A stretch of DNA of 45,196 nucleotides from an uncultured beta proteobacterium (GTDB lineage Bacteria > Pseudomonadota > Gammaproteobacteria > Burkholderiales > Burkholderiaceae_C): positions 1 to 45,196 of the forward strand of contig CAIQOO010000033.1 of the NCBI GenBank assembly GCA_903873485.1, given 5' to 3'. Positions 22,238-30,557 of this stretch are shown in pieces (position 1 is the stretch's first letter; each line of letters opens with the position of its first letter). The notes beneath the pieces were generated by a model that did not search any database, was not told the DNA's origin, and was given only the letters and a program-made list of their open reading frames with translations. The translations under genes were made by a program, and so were the position numbers.

Positions 22238-24955
22238 TCAACCGCCGCCACCGCCGCCGCCGCCGCCGCCACCTCCTCCTCCTCCTCCTCCGTCAGGTTG
22301 ACCCGTCAAAGAAACATCGATAACCGACACCCGTGCGCTTTCCTGAATGAACTCGGTAAATGTCGCGTACAGGATTTCCGGGCCTTCGGTCAAGAGATCG
22401 GCGGCAAGATCGACCTTAACCGTGGCTTTGCCATCGGCACCCACGTTTACCGATCCTGTCATGGCCACGCCAGCCAGATCTGCTGCGGTGATGGTGCCTT
22501 TAAGCGTGTAATGCAGCACAGTGCCTGGGGCCACTTGGCTGGTGCTGACAACAAAACTGACCGATTTGCCTTCATCTATGGTCAGCGCATCTGCGGTGAG
22601 CGTGTAGGTTGCAGGCACGACGACCACTTGGTCCGTCAATGATGTCGTGTTGGCGGAGTTGCTGGCGTAGGCATAGGCCGCAGCCACTTCGTTGTTCCAG
22701 GCGACGGCGGAGGCGTTGTAAACGGCAAAGTCGCCACCCCTGGTTTCCAAGCTCGAAATAATCGATGCCAACTGCAAGGCGACGATGCCGACATTTTCAA
22801 TACCCACTTGTTCGATGACGTCACCCAGCACCGGTTCCAGGCTCAACACGGTGGCATTGGTGCTGGGCAAAATGCCCATGTTGGTCAACAGCAGGCTGGC
22901 CAACGCGAATGGTGTCTGGTGAATGTAATGCGCGCCAAAGCTCTTGGCATAAGTCAAGTAACTGACCATGCTGGTGGAGTCGGCACCGCTGGCGATTTGG
23001 GCTTTGGCGCTGGCCACCTGGCTGTTGAAAGTGGCATTTCCAGGCGAGGTGTTGGCAAACGCGCGGTTCAGTGTGGACACGGCGGCTTCTGCGCCAAATA
23101 CCTGGGCAGTCATGTCAAAGGTTTTGTCGGAAAACTGAAGTTTTTCGATATTTCTCAGGCTGTCGGTGCCGTCGCCACCGGTTCGATGGTCGGTCAGGGT
23201 GGCGGTACCCAGAAGGCGGTCGTAGCTGATGGTGTAGTCGGCAAACTGGCCAGAGAACACTGCCGTATCGGTGCCGGCACCGCCGTCAAAGCTGTCATCG
23301 CCTTGGCCACCAGAGAGGACATCATTGCCTATGGTTTGATTTGGCGCGCTCTGGGTGGTGAAGTTGTAGCTGCTGCTGCCTCGGTAGGCGTTGCCCGCCA
23401 AGTCCTTGATCGTGCCATTGCCAAACTCCACTTTGTACCCGGTGCTGTAGCCCAGATTAACCGATGGGTTGATGGTCAACGCGCTGCCCGCAATGCTCAA
23501 ATTGTTGCTGGTGGCTGCGTCATAGCTGGCGATTGTCGCGCCAGCGGCAGTCTTGAGAACAATAGTGCCGGTGCCTTGGGTGATGGCTTCACTGAACGTG
23601 ACGACGATATTGCTGGCGAGGGGCACACCGGTGGCCTCGTCGGTCGGGCTGAATGCCAAGACCACGGGTGCGCTGGTATCGGGTGCAGTGCCGGTCGTGA
23701 AGTTGTAGCTGGTGTTGCCCGGATAACTATTGCCAACGTAATCTTGAATGCTGCCTGGTGCAATCTCCACTTTGTACCCGGTGCTGTAGGCCAGATCGAC
23801 CGATGGATTGATGGTCAACTCGTTGCCTGCGAAGCTCAGTCTGTTGCTGGTGGCTGCGTCATAACTGGCGACGGTTACACCAGCGGTGGTCTTTAGAACG
23901 ATGTTGCCGACTCCTTTGGCAATGGGTTCGTCGAAGGTGATGACGATGTCGCTGGTGATGGCGACCCCTGTAGCTTCGTCGGCCGGGCTGAAGCTGGTGT
24001 CGGTGGGGGCGATGGTGACAAAACTATCGATGGTGTATGTCAAATAGATGTCACTGGTCACGGGTACGGTAGCACCGGTGGTGTTGTACCAGCCAGAGCC
24101 TCCATTAATGGTGAAGACATCACCGCCAGCAGCGGTGATCACGATCGACTTGCCAGTGGCAGTCTTGCCAGTCCAGTCGGTGACTGTGAAGGTACCGCCC
24201 AACGTGGCTACGATGCCGGTGCCGGCCAGTGCAGTGTTGAACACGTTGACCATTTGCTCATAGGTGTCAGCAGCGGCAACGGCGGCCTTGTTCAGGTCAA
24301 TCGTGGTCCGCACGCCGTTGATGTCAATCTTGAACTGGTCGAACGGCCAGTTCAGCAGCGGGGTGGCGGCCGTGGCCGCGTTGCCGGCAGCTCCCACGTC
24401 CATTATGTTCAGTTTCAGGTTGGTGGTGAGGAAGGACGCCAGTGTGGTGAAGTCTTGGCTTGGGGTTCCTGCAAGGCTGCTGCCATTTAATCCGGGTTCC
24501 TCGATTGGGCCAGTCGTGTGCTCCAGCACCCAGTCGCCACCCAGCGCCACCGCCCCGGTGGCGTTGACAGAAGCCGCCACATCCGCCCCGCTGGCCTGCG
24601 CCAGCGAGGTGATGAACTGCACCCCGGCATCCCACTGCGCCACATTGCAGCCATACAGCAAAATGTCCCCGGTCAATGTCAAGGCACTGCCAATGTCGGC
24701 AAGCTGCGACCCGTAGGCAGCAAGGTTTGCACCATTCAGCACCGTGCTGCCCAGAACCAGCGCCCCCAGGCTGCCATGCGAGATGACATGAATCGCATCA
24801 ATGCCGCTGCGCCCCTTCAGCCAGGTGGCCATCTGGCCCAGGCCATCCGCAGCGCTGTCCAGAACAAACACCTCCGCTGTGTCGTTCAGGCCGTCAATAA
24901 AGGATGCGTAGTGGCTAACGCGCGCGTCAACGAAGACAATGTTTTTGGTGGTCAT
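22238..24955 (-). CDS. DUF4347/Ig-like/RTX surface or secreted protein with polyglycine tail
   Basis: A 905-residue multidomain protein. Residues about 5-165 are DUF4347 (KNIVFVDARV; HVISHGSLGAL with His60; LLYGCNVAQ with Cys103). About 315-415 and 425-525 are two SbsA-like Ig domains (FSPADEATGV, DIVITFDEPI, TGYKVEIAPGSI). About 530-555 is a short RTX nonapeptide stretch (GGQGDDSFDGGAGTD). About 555-885 is a module shared almost unchanged with the protein at 27044-28798, ending in a Calx-beta-like part (TIDEGKSVSFVVSTS). The C-terminus is 18 consecutive Gly. No Sec signal is visible; RTX repeats suggest type I secretion. I chose the ATG at 24955, where DUF4347 begins. The caspase-like gene follows 82 bp downstream. 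Confidence 0.85.
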   Translation of the reverse strand: MTTKNIVFVDARVSHYASFIDGLNDTAEVFVLDSAADGLGQMATWLKGRSGIDAIHVISHGSLGALVLGSTVLNGANLAAYGSQLADIGSALTLTGDILLYGCNVAQWDAGVQFITSLAQASGADVAASVNATGAVALGGDWVLEHTTGPIEEPGLNGSSLAGTPSQDFTTLASFLTTNLKLNIMDVGAAGNAATAATPLLNWPFDQFKIDINGVRTTIDLNKAAVAAADTYEQMVNVFNTALAGTGIVATLGGTFTVTDWTGKTATGKSIVITAAGGDVFTINGGSGWYNTTGATVPVTSDIYLTYTIDSFVTIAPTDTSFSPADEATGVAITSDIVITFDEPIAKGVGNIVLKTTAGVTVASYDAATSNRLSFAGNELTINPSVDLAYSTGYKVEIAPGSIQDYVGNSYPGNTSYNFTTGTAPDTSAPVVLAFSPTDEATGVPLASNIVVTFSEAITQGTGTIVLKTAAGATIASYDAATSNNLSIAGSALTINPSVNLGYSTGYKVEFGNGTIKDLAGNAYRGSSSYNFTTQSAPNQTIGNDVLSGGQGDDSFDGGAGTDTAVFSGQFADYTISYDRLLGTATLTDHRTGGDGTDSLRNIEKLQFSDKTFDMTAQVFGAEAAVSTLNRAFANTSPGNATFNSQVASAKAQIASGADSTSMVSYLTYAKSFGAHYIHQTPFALASLLLTNMGILPSTNATVLSLEPVLGDVIEQVGIENVGIVALQLASIISSLETRGGDFAVYNASAVAWNNEVAAAYAYASNSANTTSLTDQVVVVPATYTLTADALTIDEGKSVSFVVSTSQVAPGTVLHYTLKGTITAADLAGVAMTGSVNVGADGKATVKVDLAADLLTEGPEILYATFTEFIQESARVSVIDVSLTGQPDGGGGGGGGGGGGGGGGG
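22241..22294. repeat. GCC/TCC triplet tract encoding 18 Gly
   Basis: A run of ACC, GCC and TCC triplets (Gly codons on the minus strand) directly before the stop of the DUF4347 protein. It is prone to slippage; gains or losses of triplets would change tail length without changing frame. Confidence 0.85.
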
Positions 24956-25167
24956 AGCAAGTAAACGGTGAAAAACTGAAAGAGGCTCAAGGACTGGCAA
25001 TACAGATGCCAGTGTTTGCCAGGCTTGGGGTCTTGCTGCCCGGTGCGCCCAGGGCAACCGCCTTGCCGCTGACTAGAGTGGTTGCCATTGCCACTGTACA
25101 TCACCCCACAGGATGAATGATGCAAATAAAAATCTTTTTCCGATGGCCTGAAAAAAACAACAAAATC

Positions 25168-25216
25168 AGCCTCTAGCCCTTATGCAGCAAGCGTGCGTAG
25201 CTATACATATTAAATC
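25168..25216. repeat. family A repeat, intergenic
   Basis: CAGCCTCTAGCCCTTATGCA, then AGCTATACATATTAAAT: a near-consensus copy upstream of the DUF4347 gene. The stretch 24960-25520 otherwise holds no gene I can support. A second, diverged copy (TTTTTGATAGCTGCCAGCGC) is at 25396-25435. Confidence 0.75.
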
Positions 25217-25520
25217 GATCAGGCACTAGGCTCCATGCACTGAAAGTATCCGTCCCAGCAAGTCCGAAAGTGTTCGGGTCACTCATCTTTTTTACCAACA
25301 AACCTGTGGCAAAGGCGGGAAGCAGCCGACTGGAGGTGAGCGATTGGCTGGCAAATCAGTGTGTCACCCCGGCGGGCTGGTATCGGTTATCTGTCATTTT
25401 TGATAGCTGCCAGCGCAATAGCCATATCGGCTACACGCTGATTTTGTATAAATTCTTCAAGCGCTGCGGCAAATGTTAAAGCCAAAACAGCGCCGACCTG
25501 CCACATGCTGCGTAGCTACT

Positions 25521-25545
25521 GCCAGCATGAAATCATCATGCTGGC
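25521..25545. terminator. hairpin downstream of higA
   Basis: GCCAGCATG (25521-25529) pairs perfectly with CATGCTGGC (25537-25545) around a 7-base loop, 12 bp after the higA stop. A decayed copy of this segment occurs at about 26520-26543. No T-run is seen, so its role as a terminator is tentative. Confidence 0.45.
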
Positions 25546-25557
25546 ACTGACCGGCTT

Positions 25558-25947
25558 TCAGGCAACCAGCAGCTTTTGATCGCGGCGCAGGGGATAGGGC
25601 CTGACCAACACCTCGGCAGGAAGCTTCAAGTTGCTGGCAAGACGGCGAATCATCTCCAATGTCAAAGGGCGATTGCGGTTAAGAATGTCTGCCACGCGGC
25701 CACGTGCGCCAATGTAGGGTTCCATATCCTTGCGCGTTAGTCCGCGGCTTTCCATGACATGGGTGATGAACTCGATCGGGTCCGGGTCTGCAATCGGGTA
25801 ATGCACACGCTCATAGTGTTCAACCAACAGTGTGAGGATGTCGAGCTTGTCTGCATCGGCCGACTTTGCCGGTGCATCCCAAAGGCGCTCGATCTCTGCC
25901 AAAGCAGCCTGGTAGTCTTTCTTGGTGTGGATGGGTTTGAGTTCCAT
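25558..25947 (-). CDS. higA: HigA-type antitoxin (HTH)
   Basis: A 129-residue DNA-binding antitoxin of the long HigA type. The N-terminal part is MELKPIHTKKDYQAALAEIE and LLVEHYERVHYPI. It is followed by a helix-turn-helix domain (FITHVMESRGLTRKDMEPYI, then GARGRVADILNRNRPLTLEM). It neutralises HigB and represses its own promoter in known systems. The ATG at 25947 follows the higB stop by about 10 bp on the same strand. The order toxin-then-antitoxin is the normal one for hig loci. Part of this gene's 3' end is present again as a broken copy at 26409-26490. Confidence 0.9.
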   Translation of the reverse strand: MELKPIHTKKDYQAALAEIERLWDAPAKSADADKLDILTLLVEHYERVHYPIADPDPIEFITHVMESRGLTRKDMEPYIGARGRVADILNRNRPLTLEMIRRLASNLKLPAEVLVRPYPLRRDQKLLVA

Positions 25948-25957
25948 GCCTGCTCCT

Positions 25958-26251
25958 TCAAATCGTTTCAACATCAATCTTGTCGTACTGCCGATGTGTG
26001 CCGATGAACCGGACAAAAATCAAGCCACGGTCGTATCTCACCGACACCACCAGCCTGTAATCATTGCCCTTGATATTGAAAACAACGCGGTTATTTACAG
26101 TGAAACTGGCACTGCGATAGGCCTCTTTGATATCAGCCGGAGTTTCCCAGTCGGCCCGACTCGCCAGGGCATACCAGGCGCGCAACGGCGTTTGGGCATC
26201 TGGGTACTTGTCCCAGAAAGAGCGCAGGGTTGAGAAAGCAATGATACGCAC
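25958..26251 (-). CDS. higB: HigB-type mRNA interferase toxin
   Basis: A 97-residue RelE-superfamily toxin. Family hallmarks are the start MRIIAFSTLRSFWDKYPDAQ, the middle WETPADIKEAYRSASF, and the C-terminal VVSVRYDRGLIFVRFIGTHR with YDKIDV. Such proteins cleave mRNA on the ribosome. The start codon appears to be GTG at 26251. The gene leads the higBA operon and has a perfect palindrome 20 bp upstream. Confidence 0.9.
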   Translation of the reverse strand: MRIIAFSTLRSFWDKYPDAQTPLRAWYALASRADWETPADIKEAYRSASFTVNNRVVFNIKGNDYRLVVSVRYDRGLIFVRFIGTHRQYDKIDVETI

Positions 26252-26271
26252 AATCGCATTATGTTACCCAT

Positions 26272-26287
26272 TTGGTATCAATACCAA
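26272..26287. promoter_or_regulatory. palindromic operator upstream of higB
   Basis: TTGGTAT-CA-ATACCAA is a perfect 7+2+7 inverted repeat 20 bp before the higB start. It is positioned as expected for autorepression by HigA or the HigBA complex. Confidence 0.55.
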
Positions 26288-26321
26288 GACACCGAGAATG
26301 AGGGCCGGTCTTGTAACGAGG

Positions 26322-26530
26322 GACACGGTTAAAGGCGACCGGTTTTGCTGAATTTTGACAGGGGCTGATCCGGTCAAAATTTGGGATCAACCGCCGCCAC
26401 CTCCGCCGGCTTTCAGACAACCAACAAGTGCTGATCGCAGCATCATCTCCAGTGCAAAAGGCGATTGCGGTCAAGAATGCCTGCAAGACAGCACCGACTT
26501 GCCTAATACTGCGTAGTTTCTGCTAGCATG
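26322..26530. repeat. mosaic of duplicated fragments (DUF4347-gene 3' end plus higA 3' end)
   Basis: Bases 26326-26408 closely repeat 22181-22263, the 3' flank, stop and first glycine codons of the DUF4347 gene. They are followed directly by 26409-26490, an internally deleted copy of 25553-25690 (3' end of higA). Then 26491-26535 resembles 25487-25535. None of these pieces is a working gene; they record past recombination between the neighbouring cassettes. Confidence 0.75.
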
Positions 26531-26565
26531 AAACCATGCATGCACAACAACCAAAGGAGCGAGCC

Positions 26566-26826
26566 ATGCAAACCATCAAAACCGTCGGTAAAAGCGGCCA
26601 GATTTCGCTTGGTCGGGCAATGGCTGGCATGAATTTCATCATGCAGGAACTGCCAGGCGGGGATTTGATTTTGAAACGCACGGGTCTGGTGCCTGAAACC
26701 GAGCGCTGGCTGCATCAGCCGGACATGAAAGAAAAACTGGCACACGCCGACCACTGGATGCGCGACAACCCTGCGTGCGAAACCGATCTTGACCAGTTTG
26801 ATGCCACTCATGGGATTGGTGCATGA
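26566..26826 (+). CDS. AbrB/MazE-like antitoxin
   Basis: An 86-residue protein whose first 45 residues resemble the swapped-hairpin AbrB fold (IKTVGKSGQISLGRAMAGMN, then FIMQELPGGDLILKRTG). The acidic C-terminal tail probably wraps a toxin. The ATG at 26566 has AAAGGAG about eight bases upstream. Its TGA overlaps the start of a 59-codon toxin-like gene by four bases, the usual TA coupling. Confidence 0.75.
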   Translation: MQTIKTVGKSGQISLGRAMAGMNFIMQELPGGDLILKRTGLVPETERWLHQPDMKEKLAHADHWMRDNPACETDLDQFDATHGIGA

Positions 26827-27002
26827 CGGGTAACGATGCCAAGGTATTGCTCGGGCTGAAATGGGAAGAGCTAAAAAGCGTACCTGGCAAATTCACCGTC
26901 CGCTTGTCGCAGTCATGCCGCGCCATTGTTGTCCGTGACGGTGCATTCATGCGGTTTCAGTCCCTTCATCAAGACCACGATGAAGCTTACGGCAAGAGAT
27001 AG
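26823..27002 (+). CDS. small RelE-like putative toxin
   Basis: A 59-residue ORF starting at the ATGA overlap with the antitoxin. It reads LKWEELKSVPGKFTVRLSQS, then CRAIVVRDGAFMRFQSLHQD and HDEAYGKR. The PGKFTVRLSxxCRAIV core and HDEAY end match short RelE/ParE-type toxins. It is intact at both ends. The call is based on the pattern and the gene pairing. Confidence 0.65.
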   Translation: MTGNDAKVLLGLKWEELKSVPGKFTVRLSQSCRAIVVRDGAFMRFQSLHQDHDEAYGKR

Positions 27003-27043
27003 CAGCTTCAGTTCACCCGCTTATGATCCGGTCAAAATTTGGC

Positions 27044-28798
27044 TCAGTGGCTACCACTGCCACCACCGCTACCATCTCCGCCACCCCCGCCTCCGTCAGG
27101 TTGACCGGTCAAAGAAACATCAATAACCGACACCCGTGCGCTTTCCTGACTGAACTCAGTGAATGTCGCGTACAGGATTTCGGTGCCTTCGGTGAATTGA
27201 TCAGCGGCAAGATCGACCTTAACCGTGGCTTTGCCATCGGCACCCACGTTTACCGGTCCCGTCATGGCCCCGCCAGCCAGATCTGCTGCGGTGATGGTGC
27301 CTTTAAGCGTGTAATGCAGCACAGTGCCTGGGGCCACTTGGCTGGTGCTGACAACAAAACTGACCGATGTGCCTTCATCTATGGTCAGCGCATTTGCGGT
27401 CAGCGTGTAGGTTGCAGGCACGACGATCACTGGGTCCGTCAATGATGTCGTGTTGGCGGGGTTGCTGGCGTAGGCATAGGCCGCAGCCACTTCGTTGTTC
27501 CAGGCGACGGCGGGCGCGTTGTAAACGGCAAAGATGCCACCTTTGGTTTCAAAGGTCGAAATAATCGAACTCAACTGCAAGGCAATGATGCCGACATTTT
27601 CGACGCCCACCTGTTGGATGTAGTAACCCAATGCCGGTTCCAGGTCCAGCACGGTGGCATTGGTGCTGGGCAAAAGGCCCATGTTGGTCAGCAGCAGGCT
27701 GGCCAGTGCGAATGGTGTCTGGTCAATGTAATGCGCGCCAAAGCTCTTGGCATAAGTCAAGTAACTGACCATACTGGTGGAGTCGGCACCGCTGGTGATT
27801 TGGGCTTTGGCGCTGGCCACCTGGCTGTTGAAAGTGGCATTTCCAGGCGAGGTGTTGGCAAACGCGCGGTTCAGTGTGGCCACGGCGGCTTCTGCGCCAA
27901 ATACCTGGGCAGTCATGTCAAAGGTCTGGTCGGAAAACTGGAGTTTCTCGATATTTCTCAGGCTGTCGGTGCCGTCGCCACCGGTTCGATGGTCGGTCAG
28001 GGTGGCGGTACCTTGGATGCGGTCGTAGCTGATGGCGTAGTCGGCAAACTGGCCAGAAAATACGGCCATATCGGTGCCGACAGCGCCGTCGATGCCGTCA
28101 TCACCGCTATTGCCGTGAATGACATCGTTGCCAGCCTGACCGTACAGGTCGTCATTGCCATCGTCACCCCACAGGTCATCATTGCCAGCGCCACCCGAGA
28201 GGCTATCGTTTCCGCCGAAGCCGCGAAGCGCATTGTCATTGGCATCGCCAATCAGACTGTCGGCATGATCGCTGCCGTAGGCATTTTCAATATTGATCAA
28301 GGTATCGGTGCCTACCCCGGCACCGCTGGCGCTGCCCAGGATCAGGTTGACGATTACCGGGCCGGTGGCATCGGCATCGTAGAAAACAAAGTCATCGCCA
28401 GCGCCGCCATCAAGGGTGTCGTTGCCCTCGCCACCAACCAGAAAGTCACAGCCAGCGCCGCCGGAAAGGCTATCGTTGCCCCCATAACCTTGAAGAACAT
28501 TGAATGTCGCCGCATCGCCAATCAGGGTGTCAGCGTACTGGCTGCCCTTCACACTTTCAATGTTGATCAGGCTGTCGGTGCCTGCCCCGGCACCGTTGGC
28601 AGTGCCCAGGCTCAGGTTGACGGTCACCGGGCCGGTGGCATCGTCATAGCGCACTTCGTCAAAGTCATCGCCACCATTAAGGCTATCGTTGCCCGCGCCA
28701 CCGCTGAGCGTGTCACAGCCAGCGCTGCCATTGAGCGTGTCATCGTTGGCGCTGCCTGTGAGTGGGTCATTGCCTGTCGTCCCATTAAATGTTGCCAT
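27044..28798 (-). CDS. RTX (hemolysin-type calcium-binding) protein
   Basis: A 584-residue protein. Residues 1-235 hold many RTX nonapeptide repeats (GGAGNDSLNGG, GGEGNDTLDGGAGDDFV, GDDGNDDLYGQAGNDVI) that bind calcium in a parallel beta-roll. Residues about 236-570 are the module shared with the DUF4347 protein (DTxAVFSGQFADY through SLTGQPDGGGG), with about 90% identity by eye. The C-terminus is a short Gly/Ser tail ending GSGSH instead of pure Gly. No Sec signal is present; type I secretion through a TolC-type channel is expected. The shared module includes a helical part of unknown fold and a Calx-beta-like part. The 3' flank (CCGGTCAAAATTTGG) is the same as that of the DUF4347 gene. Confidence 0.87.
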   Translation of the reverse strand: MATFNGTTGNDPLTGSANDDTLNGSAGCDTLSGGAGNDSLNGGDDFDEVRYDDATGPVTVNLSLGTANGAGAGTDSLINIESVKGSQYADTLIGDAATFNVLQGYGGNDSLSGGAGCDFLVGGEGNDTLDGGAGDDFVFYDADATGPVIVNLILGSASGAGVGTDTLINIENAYGSDHADSLIGDANDNALRGFGGNDSLSGGAGNDDLWGDDGNDDLYGQAGNDVIHGNSGDDGIDGAVGTDMAVFSGQFADYAISYDRIQGTATLTDHRTGGDGTDSLRNIEKLQFSDQTFDMTAQVFGAEAAVATLNRAFANTSPGNATFNSQVASAKAQITSGADSTSMVSYLTYAKSFGAHYIDQTPFALASLLLTNMGLLPSTNATVLDLEPALGYYIQQVGVENVGIIALQLSSIISTFETKGGIFAVYNAPAVAWNNEVAAAYAYASNPANTTSLTDPVIVVPATYTLTANALTIDEGTSVSFVVSTSQVAPGTVLHYTLKGTITAADLAGGAMTGPVNVGADGKATVKVDLAADQFTEGTEILYATFTEFSQESARVSVIDVSLTGQPDGGGGGGDGSGGGSGSH

Positions 28799-29051
28799 GA
28801 TTGTTTTTCACGCTAAAGATGCTGGCATTGCTTGACTCTGCGAGCAAAGTGACAAAAGCAAAAAGTCAAAACCTGGTGGGTTGTAACATGGTTTTTGCGC
28901 AATTCATCCAGCGCCGATGCCCAATAACAGCACCAATGAATCCGTGAGTTTGAGGCCGGGTAGCACACGCGGCACTTGACGGCCATTTTGCATCTTAGTA
29001 TGCTACGCACAATCATACTGAATACTGAACACTGAATACCAAAGGAATTTT

Positions 29052-29297
29052 ATGCCAGCGTTACGTGCCTCATATTCCATTGCCGCCGATGTTTTACAGC
29101 GTTTCAATGCAGTCGTGCCGTCGAGTGAGCGCAGCCGGACTGTGCAGTCTCTGATGGAAAGTATTCTGGTACAGCGTGAGAAAAACCTGGAGAGCCTGGC
29201 CGCGGAGTTTGCTACCCATCCCGATTTTGCAGAAGCGCGCGCTGATGCCTTGCTGTGGGACGCCACCCAACTTGATGGCCTGTCCGAGCCGTCCGCA
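29052..29297 (+). CDS. mazE: MazE/RHH-type antitoxin
   Basis: An 82-residue protein (end given before its stop codon) with an N-terminal ribbon-helix-helix-like segment (RASYSIAADVLQRFNAVVPS, then RSRTVQSLMESIL). The C-terminal tail is acidic. AAAGGAATTTT precedes the ATG. It overlaps the mazF start by four bases (ATGA at 29297-29300). The 250 bp upstream hold no gene; they separate it from the divergent RTX gene. Confidence 0.83.
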
Positions 29298-29629
29298 TGA
29301 GTATCGAGCGCGGTGCCATTTATCGCGTCAACCTTGACCCCACATTTGGCAGCGAGCAGCAAGGCAACGCCAGACCTTGCGTAGTTTTAAGCTTGACTGC
29401 CTACAACCGGCAGTTGCGCACGGTGGGCGTTGTGCCATTGACATCATCCCCACGCGCACTTGCGCCGCTGATCGTACCCGTGCCGTCGGCCGGCAAAACA
29501 AACTCCATGGCCCTGTGCCATCAAATCCGCACCATTGACAAAGCGCGTATCGGCAAACTGCTGGGGGTGCTTGACCCGATAGACCTGGCGGCGGTTGAAG
29601 ACGGTGTGCGCCGAGTTCATGGGCTGTAA
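29297..29629 (+). CDS. mazF: MazF/PemK-type endoribonuclease toxin
   Basis: A 110-residue protein with the MazF/PemK fold: RGAIYRVNLDPTFGSEQQGN, ARPCVVLS, VVPLTSS, then a central MALCHQIRTIDKARIGKLLG. The conserved Arg and Thr/Ser of the active site are in place. It cleaves specific mRNA sequences in known relatives. A 90-bp repeat begins three bases after its stop. Confidence 0.9.
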   Translation: MSIERGAIYRVNLDPTFGSEQQGNARPCVVLSLTAYNRQLRTVGVVPLTSSPRALAPLIVPVPSAGKTNSMALCHQIRTIDKARIGKLLGVLDPIDLAAVEDGVRRVHGL

Positions 29630-29632
29630 GAA

Positions 29633-29721
29633 TCAAAACAATAGCAGCTTTCGCTTGCAGGACGGGGGCTACAGCCCGATTTGATCAATATTTCGCAGCA
29701 AAATCGGTCAAACCTTCTTGG
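29633..29721. repeat. family B repeat, left direct copy
   Basis: Contains CAATAGCAGC, CGCTTGCAGGACGGGGGCTA and CAGCCCGATTTGATCAATAT. It matches 31003-31094 over about 90 bp with few differences, in the same orientation. The two copies flank the 1.3-kb block with the PD-(D/E)XK gene and the DUF433 antitoxin. Confidence 0.85.
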
Positions 29722-29731
29722 ATGGGTGCTT

Positions 29732-30406
29732 TCACCAGACAGTTGGCACAAAACCTTCGGGGTTGCCGATCTCGATGCTGTCGCCGTTCTGGCGCAGCAC
29801 ATACAGGCCATGGGCCAGCGCGTAGTCTTTGACGGCATCGCTCATCACCATGGCGGCGACTGCTCCGAGTGCCTGGTGGTTTTTGTACAGCGGCAACAGG
29901 CGCTTGAGCTTTTCCATGCGCAGCAAATGCGCATCCACATGCTCTTGGGTGAGCTTGCTCTTGCATTCGACCGCCACCAAGATGCCGTCGTTGACCACCA
30001 GCAAATCAAGCTCGATCGCCTCGCCGCCACGCTTGGCCTGGACACCGCCGTGATAAACCTCATGAACCTCAATGCCCCGGGCCTGAAACAGCCGCACCAC
30101 GGCGGGCGACACCATGTGTTCGACAAACTCGCCAAGCCGGTTGCCGATATCGCCGAGCCGCCTGGACAGGTTATTGAGGATGCGGTCCGTCTCGGCGGCG
30201 CGTTCCTTCATCTCGCGGTCATGCTCGGCGGCACGCGCTTTGATCTCGCGATCATGCTCGGCAGCGCGCTCTTTCATTTGGCGCTCGGTTTCGGCAGCGC
30301 GCTCTTTCATTAGCCGCTCGGTCTCCTTGAACTTGAGATCAGTTTCCTGGAACATGCGCCAGACATCCTCGAAGGTGGGAGCGGATTGTTGATGTGTGGT
30401 TGTCAT
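29732..30406 (-). CDS. coiled-coil PD-(D/E)XK nuclease-like protein
   Basis: A 224-residue protein. Residues about 15-85 form a strongly charged coiled coil with near-identical 14-residue units (RLMKERAAETERQM; EIKARAAEHDREMK). Residues about 90-215 form a DUF3782/PD-(D/E)XK-type domain: RLFQARGIEVHEVYHGGV, EAIELDLLVVNDG, then VAVECKSKL, which fits the Asp/Glu-x-Lys pattern. The ATG at 30406 was chosen because it opens the coiled coil and leaves room for the divergent gene. The family is common in cyanobacteria and beta-proteobacteria; its role is unknown. It is flanked by family B repeats, so it may belong to a mobile block. Confidence 0.78.
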   Translation of the reverse strand: MTTTHQQSAPTFEDVWRMFQETDLKFKETERLMKERAAETERQMKERAAEHDREIKARAAEHDREMKERAAETDRILNNLSRRLGDIGNRLGEFVEHMVSPAVVRLFQARGIEVHEVYHGGVQAKRGGEAIELDLLVVNDGILVAVECKSKLTQEHVDAHLLRMEKLKRLLPLYKNHQALGAVAAMVMSDAVKDYALAHGLYVLRQNGDSIEIGNPEGFVPTVW

Positions 30407-30557
30407 GCTGGATTCTCCAGAAAAAAATAGCTGTCTTGATCTTATCCCGCGCATCAGTCCTTTTGCTCCTGATGACAAGCAGTTGATCATAAGTTGGGCA
30501 AACAAACACACCTTGGCGCAGCCTGGCGGTAAACTGAGCGCTTCCAAGGAGCCCGCC

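Noticed and set aside
22808..23896. 362-codon + strand ORF, with a similar one at 27614-28816
   Set aside because: Both are antisense to the shared module and RTX repeats; they resemble each other only because the sense genes are paralogous.
25270..25479. 69-codon + strand ORF
   Set aside because: It contains a diverged family A repeat, has no ribosome site and no homology I can see.
28080..28790. CRISPR-like periodicity
   Set aside because: The regular 27-bp periodicity is the coding sequence of RTX nonapeptides, not repeats with unique spacers. No CRISPR array or cas gene was found.
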